In this document: positions 28,956 through 37,619 of the stretch, one piece after another
Numbering within the stretch: position 1 is the stretch's first letter
Layout of the letters: each line of letters opens with the position of its first letter
DNA from: JAQBQB01 sp963846925
GTDB taxonomy: Bacteria; Gemmatimonadota; Gemmatimonadetes; Gemmatimonadales; Gemmatimonadaceae
DNA length: 64,000 bases
Direction of reading: 5' to 3'
Assembly: GCA_963846925.1 (NCBI GenBank)
Contig: CAWJXW010000016.1
Location: forward strand, 310,001 to 374,000
Notes under the pieces: model-generated
What the model was told of the DNA's origin: nothing
Database searches by the model: none
What the model saw: the letters and a program-made list of their open reading frames with translations, nothing else
Made by a program: the position numbers and the translations under genes

Positions 28956-29031
28956 GCCGGGGCCCCATGACACACCGACTGGCATATCTCCGTATGGATT
29001 GAGCGTCCATCCTCGAACCTGGTGACTCCGA

Positions 29032-29681
29032 ATGTTCAGCTCTCTGTTCGCCGATCCGATGCGTGCGCTCATCTTCGCCGCGGCCCACCTATTCGGTGGC
29101 AGCTTGGGCGGCGGCATTTTCGCCGTATCGCTGGCGGCGCGATTCGTCGTTCATGCCGTTGACGCTGCGGCTGGCTCGCCGGGCCAGGGAGCGCCAGAAG
29201 GTTCTCGATCGGTTGCAGCCGGAGCTCGCCCAACTCAAGAAGCGCCACGCTCGGCAACCCGAGAAGCTCGTCGAGGCAATTCACGCGGTCTCACCAGCGC
29301 GAGGGCATCGATCCGGTCGACAAGCAAGCGTTGCTCGGCGGCCTGGCCAGACTTCCGGTGCTCGGCGGGATCTACGGCGCGCTGCGTTCGATCCCTCGAC
29401 TCGGCTCGTTCGCTTGGGTCGCGGATCTCGCGAAGCCGAACCTCCCCCTCGCGCTGCTGGTGACGGCCGGATCGGCCGCGTCGACGTACATCGCCAGCCA
29501 CGGCGGCGCGACGCGCACGGTTGCCATTTCGACGATCGTTGGATCGGCCATTGGCTTGGCGTTCCTGCTGCACATGTCGTCGGCGATCGCGCTGTCGTGG
29601 GGCGCGAGCGTGGTCGGCGACGTCGTGCAGAACGTCGTGTTGCTTCGCGAACGGCGTCGAGCAGAGCCCGCGGTGCGCTAG
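29032..29681 (+). CDS. Short YidC/Oxa1-like membrane insertase (two frame breaks)
   Basis: ~215 residues when two +1 shifts (near 29153 and 29293) are corrected. N-terminal TM: MRALIFAAAHLFGGSLGGGI. Then MPLTLRLARRARERQKVLDR and LQPELAQLKKRHARQPEKLV, the cytoplasmic coiled-coil hairpin of YidC, followed by REGIDPVDKQALLGGLARLP and VLGGIYGALRS, matching the G-x-NP...Q-x-P-I-x-x-x-x-Y core. Three further TM helices follow. It lacks the large periplasmic domain of the housekeeping YidC, so it is a second, short insertase paralogue. Its stop overlaps the SRPBCC stop (CTAG). Confidence 0.78.
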
Positions 29682-30100
29682 CCGACCTTCTCCGCCGCTT
29701 GCGCGAGACCGTCGAGCACGGGGACGAAGTGGCCGGCGAGCTGCTTCCCTAGCATCGGGGCGAAGAGGAACGCGAGCGGTCCCGAGAACGTGATGCTCTG
29801 CGAGATCCGGCTGCCCGTTCCATCCGGCTCGACGTCGCAGGTGAACGTGAACGTGGTGAGCGGCGGACCGCTCATGCTGAGCTGGAACCCCCGTCCGTCG
29901 TCGACGTTCGCGAAGGTCACGCGATGCTTGGTGCCGCGGTTGGTCACCATCCACGCGGTGGTGCCGTTGGCGAGTGGACCGTCCATCGCGCAGTCGCGGA
30001 TGCCGGTGTTCCACTTGTTCCAGTTGTTCGGATCGCGCCAGATGCTCCAGACGCGTGACGGCGAGGCGGTGGTCGATCGCGATTTGCCGTAGGTCCTCAT
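29678..30100 (-). CDS. SRPBCC (polyketide cyclase/START-like) protein
   Basis: 140 residues with the SRPBCC ligand-binding fold. N-terminal strand and helix: SRSTTASPSRVWSIWRDPNN, WNKWNTGIRDCAMDGPLANG. Middle: VTNRGTKHRVTFANVDDG and TFTFTCDVEPDGTGSRISQS. C-terminal long helix: FLFAPMLGKQLAGHFVPVLD. It has the size of a single-domain polyketide cyclase/dehydrase family member. It probably binds a hydrophobic small molecule, identity unknown. It is a monocistronic gene convergent with the YidC-like gene. Confidence 0.88.
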   Translation of the reverse strand: MRTYGKSRSTTASPSRVWSIWRDPNNWNKWNTGIRDCAMDGPLANGTTAWMVTNRGTKHRVTFANVDDGRGFQLSMSGPPLTTFTFTCDVEPDGTGSRISQSITFSGPLAFLFAPMLGKQLAGHFVPVLDGLAQAAEKVG

Positions 30101-30264
30101 CGGGCACCTCCTGGTGTCGGCTCCAAGAGACCGACCAACGAAGGGCTTCGCTAGTGCCCGCCGGGCGCCTCCTCGTCGGAGCTCCGCTTCGTCACTATGT
30201 CAGAAGTAAGTCAGAGCCGCGTCGCTGGCAGGCCGCGCCGACGAGACGGGAATAGTATCCCCAT

Positions 30265-31479
30265 ATGAGCGCTTCTGCGATGCAGACACTCGCGCCCGCC
30301 ACTACCCCGGCTCGGCGGCCCGACGCGCCGGCCCGCCGGCGCGTCGACTCGGTGGACGTCGTCCGCGGCCTCGTCATGATCCTGATGGCGCTCGACCACG
30401 TGCGCGACTTCTTCGGTTCGCGCGCCGACCCGACCAACGTCGCGACCACGACTGCGGCACTCTTCTTCACGCGCTGGATCACGCACGTCTGCGCACCGAC
30501 CTTTTTTCTCCTGACCGGCACGGGCGCCGCGCTCTCCCTCGGGCGCAAGACCACCGCCGAGTTGTCGCGCTTCCTGGCGACGCGCGGCCTGTGGCTGATC
30601 TTCCTGGAGCTCGCGGTCGTCCGGTCCCTCGGATTGCAATTCAACTTCGACTATCGCGTCACGATCCTCGAGGTGATCTGGGCGCTCGGATGGACGATGA
30701 TCGCGCTGGCCGGTTTCGTCTGGTTGCCGCGCAAGGCGATCGCCGCCATCAGCCTCGCGATGATCTTCGGGCACAACCTGCTCGACGGCGTGCGCTCGGC
30801 GAATCCGTTGTGGGTGTTCCTGCACCGCCCAGGATTCCTGATTCGCCCGCCGGGACATGCGGTGTTCGCCGCCTATCCGATCGTCCCGTGGATCGGCGTC
30901 ACGGCCGTCGGCTTCGTCCTCGGCGGGATCTACGCCTGGGACCCGGCGCGGCGCCGGGCGTTTCTGCTTCGCCTCGCCATAGTCCTTCCGTGCGCGTTCG
31001 TCCTGCTGCGGTTCGTCAACGTGTACGGCGATCCGTTCCGCTGGTCGGTGCAGCCGACCGGCACGCACACGTTGATCGCGTTTCTCGACGCGACCAAGTA
31101 CCCGCCGTCACTCCTCTTCCTGCTGATGACGCTCGGCTTTACGATGCTCGGCCTCTACGCGTTCGACGCCGGCGTTCCCAAGTGGCTGTCACCGGCGCTC
31201 ACGTTCGGACGCGTGCCCCTCTTCTACTTCATCGTCCACCTCACGCTCATCCATCTGCTCGTCGTGGCGATCGGCTACGCGCGTTACGGCTCGGTCCATT
31301 GGTTCTTCAATTCGCCGTCGCTCGACAAGTATCCGTTCGAGATGCCGCCGGGCTGGGGCTACTCGCTGCCGTTCGTCTACGCGATGTGGGCCGCGGTCGT
31401 GATTCTGCTCTATCCGCTGTGTGCCTGGTTCGCACGCGTCAAGGCTCGCAATCGATCGGCCTGGCTCAGCTATCTCTAG
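30265..31479 (+). CDS. DUF1624 / heparan-alpha-glucosaminide acetyltransferase-like membrane protein
   Basis: 404 residues, polytopic (about 10 TM). The N-terminal DSVDVVRGLVMILMALDHVR is the family hallmark (R.D..RG..M..M..DH), followed by RWITHVCAPTFFLLTGTGAA, another conserved segment. Later TM segments include PPSLLFLLMTLGFTMLGLY and LTFGRVPLFYFIVHLTLIHL with the H..L.H pair. These are acyltransferase-like membrane proteins of the HGSNAT/YeiB group; the substrate is unknown. It is monocistronic, followed by repeat family A. Confidence 0.88.
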   Translation: MSASAMQTLAPATTPARRPDAPARRRVDSVDVVRGLVMILMALDHVRDFFGSRADPTNVATTTAALFFTRWITHVCAPTFFLLTGTGAALSLGRKTTAELSRFLATRGLWLIFLELAVVRSLGLQFNFDYRVTILEVIWALGWTMIALAGFVWLPRKAIAAISLAMIFGHNLLDGVRSANPLWVFLHRPGFLIRPPGHAVFAAYPIVPWIGVTAVGFVLGGIYAWDPARRRAFLLRLAIVLPCAFVLLRFVNVYGDPFRWSVQPTGTHTLIAFLDATKYPPSLLFLLMTLGFTMLGLYAFDAGVPKWLSPALTFGRVPLFYFIVHLTLIHLLVVAIGYARYGSVHWFFNSPSLDKYPFEMPPGWGYSLPFVYAMWAAVVILLYPLCAWFARVKARNRSAWLSYL

Positions 31480-31523
31480 CGATCTGCGTCTGTCGCGCCC
31501 GACGAGCCGTTACGACTAGGGAA

Positions 31524-31690
31524 CTGCTGCAGATTTCGCGGAGGCCGCGGATTTACGCGGAGCAAGTCTTTAAAGCTTTTAACAAAAGCTTTTGTTGTTC
31601 TTTTCCGCGAGAGTCCGCTCGGTCCGCGAAATCCGTAGCAGTATCAGAGTCGTACAGCCCGGCCTGGCGCCTGAGTGCGAGTCCGGCGGG
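31524..31690. repeat. Intergenic inverted repeat, family A, second copy
   Basis: The left arm 31524-31565 (beginning CTGCTGCAGATTTCGCGGA) and right arm 31601-31641 (ending GGTCCGCGAAATCCGTAGCA) are imperfect reverse complements. Between them is an A+T-rich centre with AAAGCTTTTAACAAAAGCTT. The right flank GCAGTATCAGAGTCGTACAG and CTGAGTGCG match the flank of the copy at 2434-2590. It lies between the DUF1624 gene and the stop of the ankyrin gene. Confidence 0.75.
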
Positions 31691-31698
31691 ACACCGGA

Positions 31699-33068
31699 CT
31701 AGGTGAGATGCGGCAAAGGCTCGAGGATCCGAACGACCTCCTGCATGTTGAAATGCCTCGCCCACCCCAGAGCGTCGCCCTCGAAACGGCTGTCGAGGAT
31801 CGTCGTACTGGCGCCCGCGTCGAGGAGGACTCGTACAGTCTCGACATGACCGCCGCCGGCCGCGAGGTGCAGCGCGGTCACCTGCGAGCCCCACTGCTCC
31901 CAGATGCCGTTGACGTCCGCGCCGTGGTCGAGCAGCCAACGGACGGCGCGCGCATCGTTCCGCATCGAGAGCATGTGCAGCGCGCCGGAGCTGGCGCCGT
32001 GGGCCGCGACCAGTCCGGGATTCGCTTTCGCGAGACTTGTCCGCCATCTCCCAATCGGCGAGAGAGAGCGCGGCGACGAGGTCCATCATCGTCACGTTGG
32101 CGGGCCGGTGTCCGCGCTCCGCGCTGTCGAGCTCCGCCAGCGTCATCGCGCGGATCTTCTGCACGATCGGACGGTCGATCCCCTCGTCATGCGCGTACGC
32201 CGACGGCGGGTTTCCTGATCCATCGACGGCGAGCGGGTCGGCGCCGAGCTCGATCAGCAAATCGACCATCGCGGGCTTGTTCATGCGGATGGCGAAGTGC
32301 AGCGGCGACTGGTGATTCTCGTTGCGGCTCAGCCGCTGGTTGAGCGCGCCGGGATTCGGCCGCGACGATGCGACGGACCTCGTCGCCGAGCCCCATCGCG
32401 ATGGCCGAGAAGACGTGGTGCTTCGCGCCGCGGCTGACGAGAAAGTCGGCGACCGCGCGATGCGCGTCGTCATCGCAGCCCTCCCAACAGGTAGCCCATC
32501 CGATGACCTCCAGCTCGTGGTCGTCACCGTGGCCGATGACGTCGCCGCCGGCGTCGGCGAGGCGGCGCACGACGGGGAGATCACCCGCCGCCGCGGCCCA
32601 GTGCATGGCGTACGTGTTGTCGCCGCGCTCGCGCGCGTTCGGATCGAGTCCCCGATCCAACAGCAGATTCACAGCGCCGAGGGTGTCCTTTGGCGCGGTG
32701 GAGTTCTGCTCTCGCGACGCGGCGGCGTGGAGCAGCGTCCACTCGTACGGCTTGTCGCGAATGAAACGCTTGTCGGGGTGCTCGTCGAGCAACGCGCCCA
32801 ACCGCGCGACGTCCCCTTTGCGTGCCGCGTCGAAGAGCTGGCCGTCGACGCTCAGCGAATCGACGTGCGCCTTGAGCGCGCGCCAGCTCGAGAAGCCGTA
32901 CTGTTTCGCGATCTCGAATTGCGCTTCGGCGAGCTGTGTGTCGGGCTTGGTCTCGCGCAGCTCGGCGAGTCGGCGCTTGGCTTCCTTGCGAAGCCATTCG
33001 AGGTTGGGCGCGTCGGGCAACGCCGACGGCGCGGACCCCCCAGCAGACCCATGGGTCTCATCGGACAT
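31699..33068 (-). CDS. Ankyrin-repeat protein (two frame breaks)
   Basis: ~455 residues after two +1 shifts (near 32365 and 32030). The N-terminal region (LEWLRKEAKRRLAELRETKP, then IAKQYGFSSWRALKAHVDSL) resembles the helix preceding ankyrin stacks in this group. Ankyrin repeats follow: FDAARKGDVARLGALLDEHP, WTLLHAAASRE, YAMHWAAAAGDLPVVRRLAD, SPLHFAIRMNKPAMVDLLIE, and the last VTALHLAAGGGHVETVRVLL. It has no signal peptide and is cytoplasmic. Ankyrin repeats mediate protein binding; the partner is unknown. Confidence 0.82.
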
Positions 33069-33270
33069 CGTACACCTCCATTCCTTTGAAAGGAGCGAGT
33101 CCTTTCGTGCCGCCCGGCGTCCGCGTTAGGGGCGAGGAATAGAAGGTCTGTTCTCGAGAGAACGGGGGGTGGGTTGAACCCTTTACGCGGACCGTGGGCC
33201 GCCCTCGCGGCCGTGCGGGAACGCTACCCCTGATTGCCGAATCGAACAAGAGACCGTTTCTTCTCGCACG

Positions 33271-33766
33271 ATGTTCCGCTCGCTCATCGTCCGCGCCGGT
33301 GCTGTTCATCGTGCTCGTACCGGGCTCCATCGCCGGTTGGCTGCCGTGGTACATCAGCGGCTGGCGACGGCCACGGCTCGACGGCGCGCTCGGGTTCGTC
33401 GGCGTCTTTTTCGCGGTGCTCGGTTGGCTCGTGCTCCTTTGGTGCGCGCGGGACTTCGCGGTGCGCGGTCGCGGAACGCCGAATCCCGCCGACCCGCCTC
33501 GCGCGCTGGTCGTCGACGGACTCTACCGTTTTGTTCGCAATCCGATGTACGTGGCGATCGTGACGTCGCTCTTGGGACAGGCGGCGATGTTTCGATCGAG
33601 CGCCGTGGTCTGGTATGCCGCGATCGTCGCGGCGGCCTTCCATTTGAGAGTCGTCTTGTACGAAGAGCCGAAGCTCACCGAATTGTTCGGCGACTCGTAC
33701 GCCGACTATCGGCGGCGCGTACCGCGTTGGGTCCCGCGCGTTGCCCTTCCGGGCCAGTCGCGGTAA
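33271..33766 (+). CDS. Isoprenylcysteine carboxyl methyltransferase-like (ICMT/PEMT) membrane protein
   Basis: ~164 residues. ATG 33271 gives MFRSLIVRA, and a +1 shift at ~33297 joins it to VLFIVLVPGSIAGWLPWYIS. TM helices include GALGFVGVFFAVLGWLVLLW. The catalytic C-terminal half carries LVVDGLYRFVRNPMYVAIVT (the G.Y...RNP.Y SAM-binding hallmark) and VVLYEEPKLTELFGDSYADY with the E.....G..Y..Y signature. It is a SAM-dependent methyltransferase of small membrane type; the acceptor is unknown. Without the shift the N-terminus would be an unrelated Arg-rich stretch. Confidence 0.85.
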
Positions 33767-33832
33767 TTCTGAGGCGTTGCCCGACCAGCGGCCCCACCCC
33801 GCGACGGGCTCACCCTCGGTGAGGACATCGCG

Positions 33833-34626
33833 ATGCGAAACGCCCTGATCACGCTCGCCCTCTGCGGCGCCGCGGCGCCGGTTGGCGCGCAGTTCACGAC
33901 CACGTACACCGGCGTCCAGCATGTCAACGACAAGGACTATCCGGCGACGGCGATCTTCGCGATCGAGAACGGGCGCATCGCGATGATCCTGACGGGCGCC
34001 AAGCACGTCCGGATGCTCTTCGACGACAAGGCGCAGATACTTCGCCTCGTCGACGAGGACGGCAAGCAGTACGTCGACCTCACGAAAGACTCGCGGGCGG
34101 CCATGGACCCGAGCGGCCAGCTCGCGCAGATGCAGAAGCAGCTCGATGCGCTGCCGAAGGAGCAGCGCGCGATGGCCGAGGGGATGATGAAGCAGGCGAT
34201 GGCCGGCATGGCTCAGTCGCAGGAGCAGCTCGTCTACAACTGGACGACCGACAAGCTCAAGATCTCCGGCTACGACTGCACGCGCGTCGAGGGGATCCGC
34301 GGAGAACGAGAAGGTCACCGAGTACTGCGGCTCGACGTCCGACGACTTCAAGTTGAAGGACAGCGAGCGCCAGACGGTGCTCGACATGCAAGGATACCTT
34401 CGGAACTTCCTGATCACGGTAAAGAGCGACGATCAGTCGGTACGCGCGTTCGCGTGGGACACGAAGACCGACGGATACCCCGTGCTCTCGCGGTGCTTCG
34501 CGAACGGCAAGATGACGCTCGAGCTCACGCTCGCGACGGTCTCGCGGAAAGGCCCGACGCGACGACCAATTCAAGATCGACGGCTTCAAGAAGATGGAAA
34601 TGCCGAAAGGTCCGGGCGGGAGATAG
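33833..34626 (+). CDS. Exported DUF4412-like protein (two frame breaks)
   Basis: ~263 residues. Signal peptide MRNALITLALCGAAAPVGAQ. The mature part has beta-rich segments (TTTYTGVQHVNDKDYPATAI, IENGRIAMILTG, QILRLVDEDGKQYVDLTK) and a Met/Gln-rich helix (QMQKQLDALPKEQRAMAEGM), as in DUF4412 proteins. Two +1 shifts (near 34305 and 34555) must be corrected. The middle then reads KVTEYCGSTSDDFKLKDSE, and the end reads QFKIDGFKKMEMPKGPGGR before TAG at 34624. The location is periplasm or outer membrane; the role is unknown. GAGG lies 9 nt before the ATG. Confidence 0.75.
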
Positions 34627-34922
34627 TGCGAGATGGTCCTAGGTAGACGATCCGCGGGAAAAATTCTCCTTTCGTTGGACGACCTTGAGTGCGTTACTTG
34701 CCTGCGTCTTGGCGTTCGCGAGCATCCTCAGCACTGGCGCACAGGACGCTGAGCCAGTCCGTAAGCGTCACGGCGGGAATGGGAGTGGTCTTGATGGCGC
34801 TTGCCCCACCGCTCCGGGAGATCTCGGATCTCGCTTCAGAAGTGGACTGTCGTTGATCGGCACGATTATCATCGGCGAGCGGGTTCGGCCTCTTGATACG
34901 ACTTCTTACTCGGTGATCACAC
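34627..34922. other. Intergenic stretch with a doubtful small CxxC reading frame
   Basis: A 296-nt gap. From ATG 34633 a 39-codon frame contains SLDDLECVTCLRLGVREHPQ. One base lost near 34742 would extend it to a segment like VVLMALAPPLREISDLASEV ending at TGA ~34855. There is no ribosome binding site and no family match. A competing frame from TTG 34685 starts with a signal-like MSALLACVLAFASILSTGAQ. Neither is convincing. No RNA gene was recognised. Confidence 0.25.
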
Positions 34923-35234
34923 ATGGGTGCAGCCGCCGCGGCAATCATCATCAAACGTGAAAAGGACCTCGTCGAGCACTTTCGCCGCGCGCGCGCGACG
35001 AATCCGCAGGCGGCGCAGTCCTCCGACGCGCTCGGCGTCGAGGAGAACTTCATTTGGCGACGGCTCGTCTCCAGCGCCGTGATTCGACCGGGCAACGCGG
35101 GCACGTACTACCTCGACGAGCCGTCGTGGGAAGCGATGGGACGCAGGAGGCGTCGACTCGCGATCGTCGCCCTGGTCGCCGCCGTGGCTCTCGGTCTCTT
35201 GCTCTATCTCGCCGGGATGTCGGTGACTCGGTGA
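34923..35234 (+). CDS. Small C-tail-anchored membrane protein
   Basis: 103 residues, ATG start. The soluble N-terminal part is helical and DNA-binding-like (IIIKREKDLVEHFRRARATN, QSSDALGVEENFIWRRLVSS, then AVIRPGNAGTYYLDEPSWEA), resembling a small winged-helix. Near the C-terminus an Arg cluster (MGRRRRR) precedes one TM helix (LAIVALVAAVALGLLLYLAG). No family was recognised. DUF3465 begins 4 nt after the stop, so they are co-transcribed. It has the topology of a membrane-tethered regulator, but function is not established. Confidence 0.7.
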   Translation: MGAAAAAIIIKREKDLVEHFRRARATNPQAAQSSDALGVEENFIWRRLVSSAVIRPGNAGTYYLDEPSWEAMGRRRRRLAIVALVAAVALGLLLYLAGMSVTR

Positions 35235-35238
35235 AGCG

Positions 35239-35754
35239 GTGAGAAGAACCGTCGCGATTGCTGTCCTGGTGCTGTGCGGATACCTCACGATCTACCGCCG
35301 CACGCGCCCACCGCACTCGGCGACGACGACACCGGCCGCGTCTTCGTCGCCCGCTCCCGCCACTAGTGCTCCGCAACCGTCGGCGACACCGAACGGGCCG
35401 GCGGCCACATCGCCATTCGTCGACGATCCGAGCATCGCGCGGGCGATCGCTGACCGCGCGCACGAGGTCACGGTCGACGCGGCAGGCGTCGTGTCGCGCA
35501 TCCTGCCCGACGACCGCGATGGCGAGCGGCACCAGCGTTTCATCGTGCGGCTCCCCTCCGGTATCACGGTGCTCATCGCGCACAACATCGACATCGCCCC
35601 GCGGATCGAGGGCTTGAAGACGGGCGCTCCGATCGCATTCGAAGGCGAGTACGTCTGGAATGCGCAAGGCGGCGTTGTACACTGGACGCATCACGACCCG
35701 TCGGCCCGGCATAAGTCCGGGTTCGTGAAGTACAACGGTCGCCTCTACCAGTAG
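35239..35754 (+). CDS. DUF3465 domain protein
   Basis: 171 residues from GTG. The N-terminal hydrophobic segment (VAIAVLVLCGYLTIY) is a signal anchor, followed by a Pro/Ser/Ala-rich linker. The DUF3465 domain follows: VTVDAAGVVSRILPDDRDGE, RHQRFIVRLPSGITVLIAHN, IDIAPRIEGLKTGAPIAFEG and EYVWNAQGGVVHWTHHDPSA, ending KSGFVKYNGRLYQ. This small OB-like exported domain has unknown function; its proteins often accompany nucleases or phosphoesterases. Here a phosphoesterase starts 5 nt downstream. Confidence 0.88.
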   Translation: MRRTVAIAVLVLCGYLTIYRRTRPPHSATTTPAASSSPAPATSAPQPSATPNGPAATSPFVDDPSIARAIADRAHEVTVDAAGVVSRILPDDRDGERHQRFIVRLPSGITVLIAHNIDIAPRIEGLKTGAPIAFEGEYVWNAQGGVVHWTHHDPSARHKSGFVKYNGRLYQ

Positions 35755-35759
35755 GCGGC

Positions 35760-36519
35760 GTGCGCGTCGCGGCGCTGTACGACATCCACGGCAACGCGCC
35801 CGCGCTCGACGCAGTGCTCGACGACGTCCGCCGGGCGCGCGTCGACCGGATCGTCGTTGGCGGTGACGTGCTTCCGGGGCCGCTGCCTCGCGAAGCGCTC
35901 GACGCGCTCGCTCGCGTCAGTGTTCCAATCGACTACATCATGGGCAACGGCGACCGCGAGGTGCTCGCGCACCTTCGCGGCACGGGAAGCTTGCTGCCCG
36001 ACTCCTTTCGCCATCTCATCGCCTGGACCGCGAAACAGCTTCGCCCAGCCGACGTCGAGCGCATCTCGTCGTGGCCGGCCACGCTGCGACTCACGATCGA
36101 CGGGCTCGGCGACGTCCTCTTCTGCCACGCGACACCGCGCAACGACGTCGAGATCTTCACCCGTCTCACCTCCGACGAAATCGTGATCCCGATGCTCGCC
36201 GACGCGGGCGCGCCGATCGTCGTCTGCGGCCACACGCACATGCAGTTCGACCGCCGCTTCGGTTCGACGCGCGTGCTGAACGCCGGGAGCGTCGGCATGC
36301 CGTTCGGCGAGCCCGGCGCCTACTGGCTGCTCCTCGGCGCCCGAGATCGAACTGCGACGCACGATCTACGACTTCGACGCCGCCGCTCGAACGATCGAGG
36401 CGTCGGATTATCCGCAGGCGAGAGAGTTCGCCGCGATGAACGTGCTGTCGCCGACGCCTGAAGCCGAGATGTTGGAGCGCATGACCGCCGTCGCTTCCGC
36501 CGCCGCGCCGCGATCCTGA
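35760..36519 (+). CDS. Metallophosphoesterase, YfcE/diadenosine-tetraphosphatase-like (one frame break)
   Basis: ~252 residues from GTG. Calcineurin-like metal ligands are visible in order: ALYDIHGNAPALDAVLDD (D.HGN), IVVGGDVLPGP (GD), YIMGNGDREVL (GNGD/R), FCHATPRND (H), and VCGHTHMQFDR (GHTH). A +1 shift near 36338 separates the last part, which then reads PEIELRRTIYDFDAAARTIE. It is a two-metal phosphodiesterase or phosphatase, cytoplasmic; the substrate is unclear. It lies in an operon with DUF3465 (5-nt spacing) and possibly the carbonic anhydrase 14 nt downstream. Confidence 0.85.
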
Positions 36520-36533
36520 TACCTTTGGGTCCG

Positions 36534-37136
36534 ATGACGCCGCCGCTTCTACAACACCTGTTCGACAACAACCGCGCCTGGTCCGCGGAGGTGACGCGCC
36601 GCGACCCGGATTTCTTTCAGCGCCTCTCGAAGCAGCAGGCGCCCGAGTACCTATGGATCGGGTGCTCCGACAGCCGCGTTCCCGCGAACGAGATCGTCGG
36701 GCTCGCGCCGGGTGAGCTGTTCGTCCATCGGAACGTGGCGAACGTCGTCGTCCACGCCGATTTGAACTGTCTGTCCGTGATCCAATTCGCCGTGGACGTG
36801 CTCCACGTGAAGCACATCATCGTGTGCGGCCACCACGGCTGCGGGGGCGTCCACGCCGCGGTGCGCAACGACCGCGTCGGCCTCGCCGACAACTGGCTGC
36901 GCCACGTGCAGGACGTTCGCATGAAGCACCAGGCCGAGCTCGACGCGATCGCCGACGAGAAGGCGCGCGAGGACAGATTGTGCGAGCTGAACGTCGTCGA
37001 GCAGGTCAACAACGTCTGCCAAACGACGGTGGTCCGCGACGCATGGGCGCGCGGTCAGTCGCTGGCCGTGCACGGATGGGTGTACGACTTGCGCGACGGG
37101 CTGCTGCAGGATCTGGGGATCAGCGTCGACAGCTGA
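36534..37136 (+). CDS. can: Beta-class carbonic anhydrase
   Basis: 200 residues from ATG 36534; TTG 36525 would add three residues. It interconverts CO2 and bicarbonate with a Zn bound by Cys44 (WIGCSDSR, which also supplies the Asp-Arg dyad) and His/Cys of VCGHHGCGG. Further family segments are AGELFVHRNVANVV-like PGELFVHRNVANVVVH, VLHVKHIIVCG, WLRHVQDVRM, and the C-terminal GQSLAVHGWVYDLRDGLLQD. Length and order match Escherichia coli Can-type enzymes. It is a cytoplasmic enzyme, and no bicarbonate transporter is adjacent. Confidence 0.95.
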   Translation: MTPPLLQHLFDNNRAWSAEVTRRDPDFFQRLSKQQAPEYLWIGCSDSRVPANEIVGLAPGELFVHRNVANVVVHADLNCLSVIQFAVDVLHVKHIIVCGHHGCGGVHAAVRNDRVGLADNWLRHVQDVRMKHQAELDAIADEKAREDRLCELNVVEQVNNVCQTTVVRDAWARGQSLAVHGWVYDLRDGLLQDLGISVDS

Positions 37137-37259
37137 CTCGGTTCCGACGACGCGCTGCCCGTCACGCGCCCGAGCACCCCCGCGCGCCGCCGCTTCCGAG
37201 GCTAGCCGGGTCGTCCCACTCTCGCTTGCCGACTCCTGTCCCCAGAACAATCTTCCCAT

Positions 37260-37268
37260 TACTTGGTA
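37260..37268. promoter_or_regulatory. TAC-N3-GTA dyad at the start of PadR 3
   Basis: TACTTGGTA is a perfect dyad whose central TTG (37263-37265) is a possible start codon of the PadR gene, echoing the dyad centred on the ATG of PadR 1. A weak TTGCCG - 17 nt - AATCTT pair (37226-37254) would start transcription at about the same point. The sequence is short and could be chance. Confidence 0.3.
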
Positions 37269-37619
37269 CGGGGAGATGCAGCAACCTTGGCAACGCGACC
37301 GCTCGACCTGCTTCAAGGCACGCTCGACGTGCTCGTCCTCCGCACGCTCACGTGGGGATCGATGCACGGGTACGCCGTCTCGCGCTCGATTCGCCAGCGC
37401 ACGGACGGCGTGATCGACATCGAGGACGCGCCGCTGTACAAGGCGCTACACCGCCTCGAGCACGCGGGCTTCATCGCCGCCGAGTGGGGCCTCTCCGAGA
37501 ACAACCGTAAAGCGCGCTACTACGAGTTGACCGCCGCGGGGCGGCGCCACTTGCGCGCCGAGGAGACCGTGTGGCGACAGTACGCGGCCGCCGTGTCGAA
37601 GGTGCTGGAGCCGACGTGA
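37263..37619 (+). CDS. PadR-family transcriptional regulator (cassette 3)
   Basis: A 118-residue PadR regulator of the ADOP-linked type: RPLDLLQGTLDVLVLRTLTW, then APLYKALHRLEHAGFIAAEW and the wing NNRKARYYELTAAGRRHLRA. TTG 37263 and TTG 37287 (giving MATRPLDLL) are both possible starts. The stop overlaps the GTG of the permease (GTGA). It is closely similar to PadR 1 (1972-2328), in line with a shared permease prefix-domain type. It is expected to repress the cassette. Confidence 0.92.
   Translation: MVRGDAATLATRPLDLLQGTLDVLVLRTLTWGSMHGYAVSRSIRQRTDGVIDIEDAPLYKALHRLEHAGFIAAEWGLSENNRKARYYELTAAGRRHLRAEETVWRQYAAAVSKVLEPT

Noticed and set aside
34694..35104. Minus-strand frame opposite the gap and the small membrane protein gene
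   Set aside because: Its second half is antisense to the better-supported gene at 34923 and it shows no family similarity.
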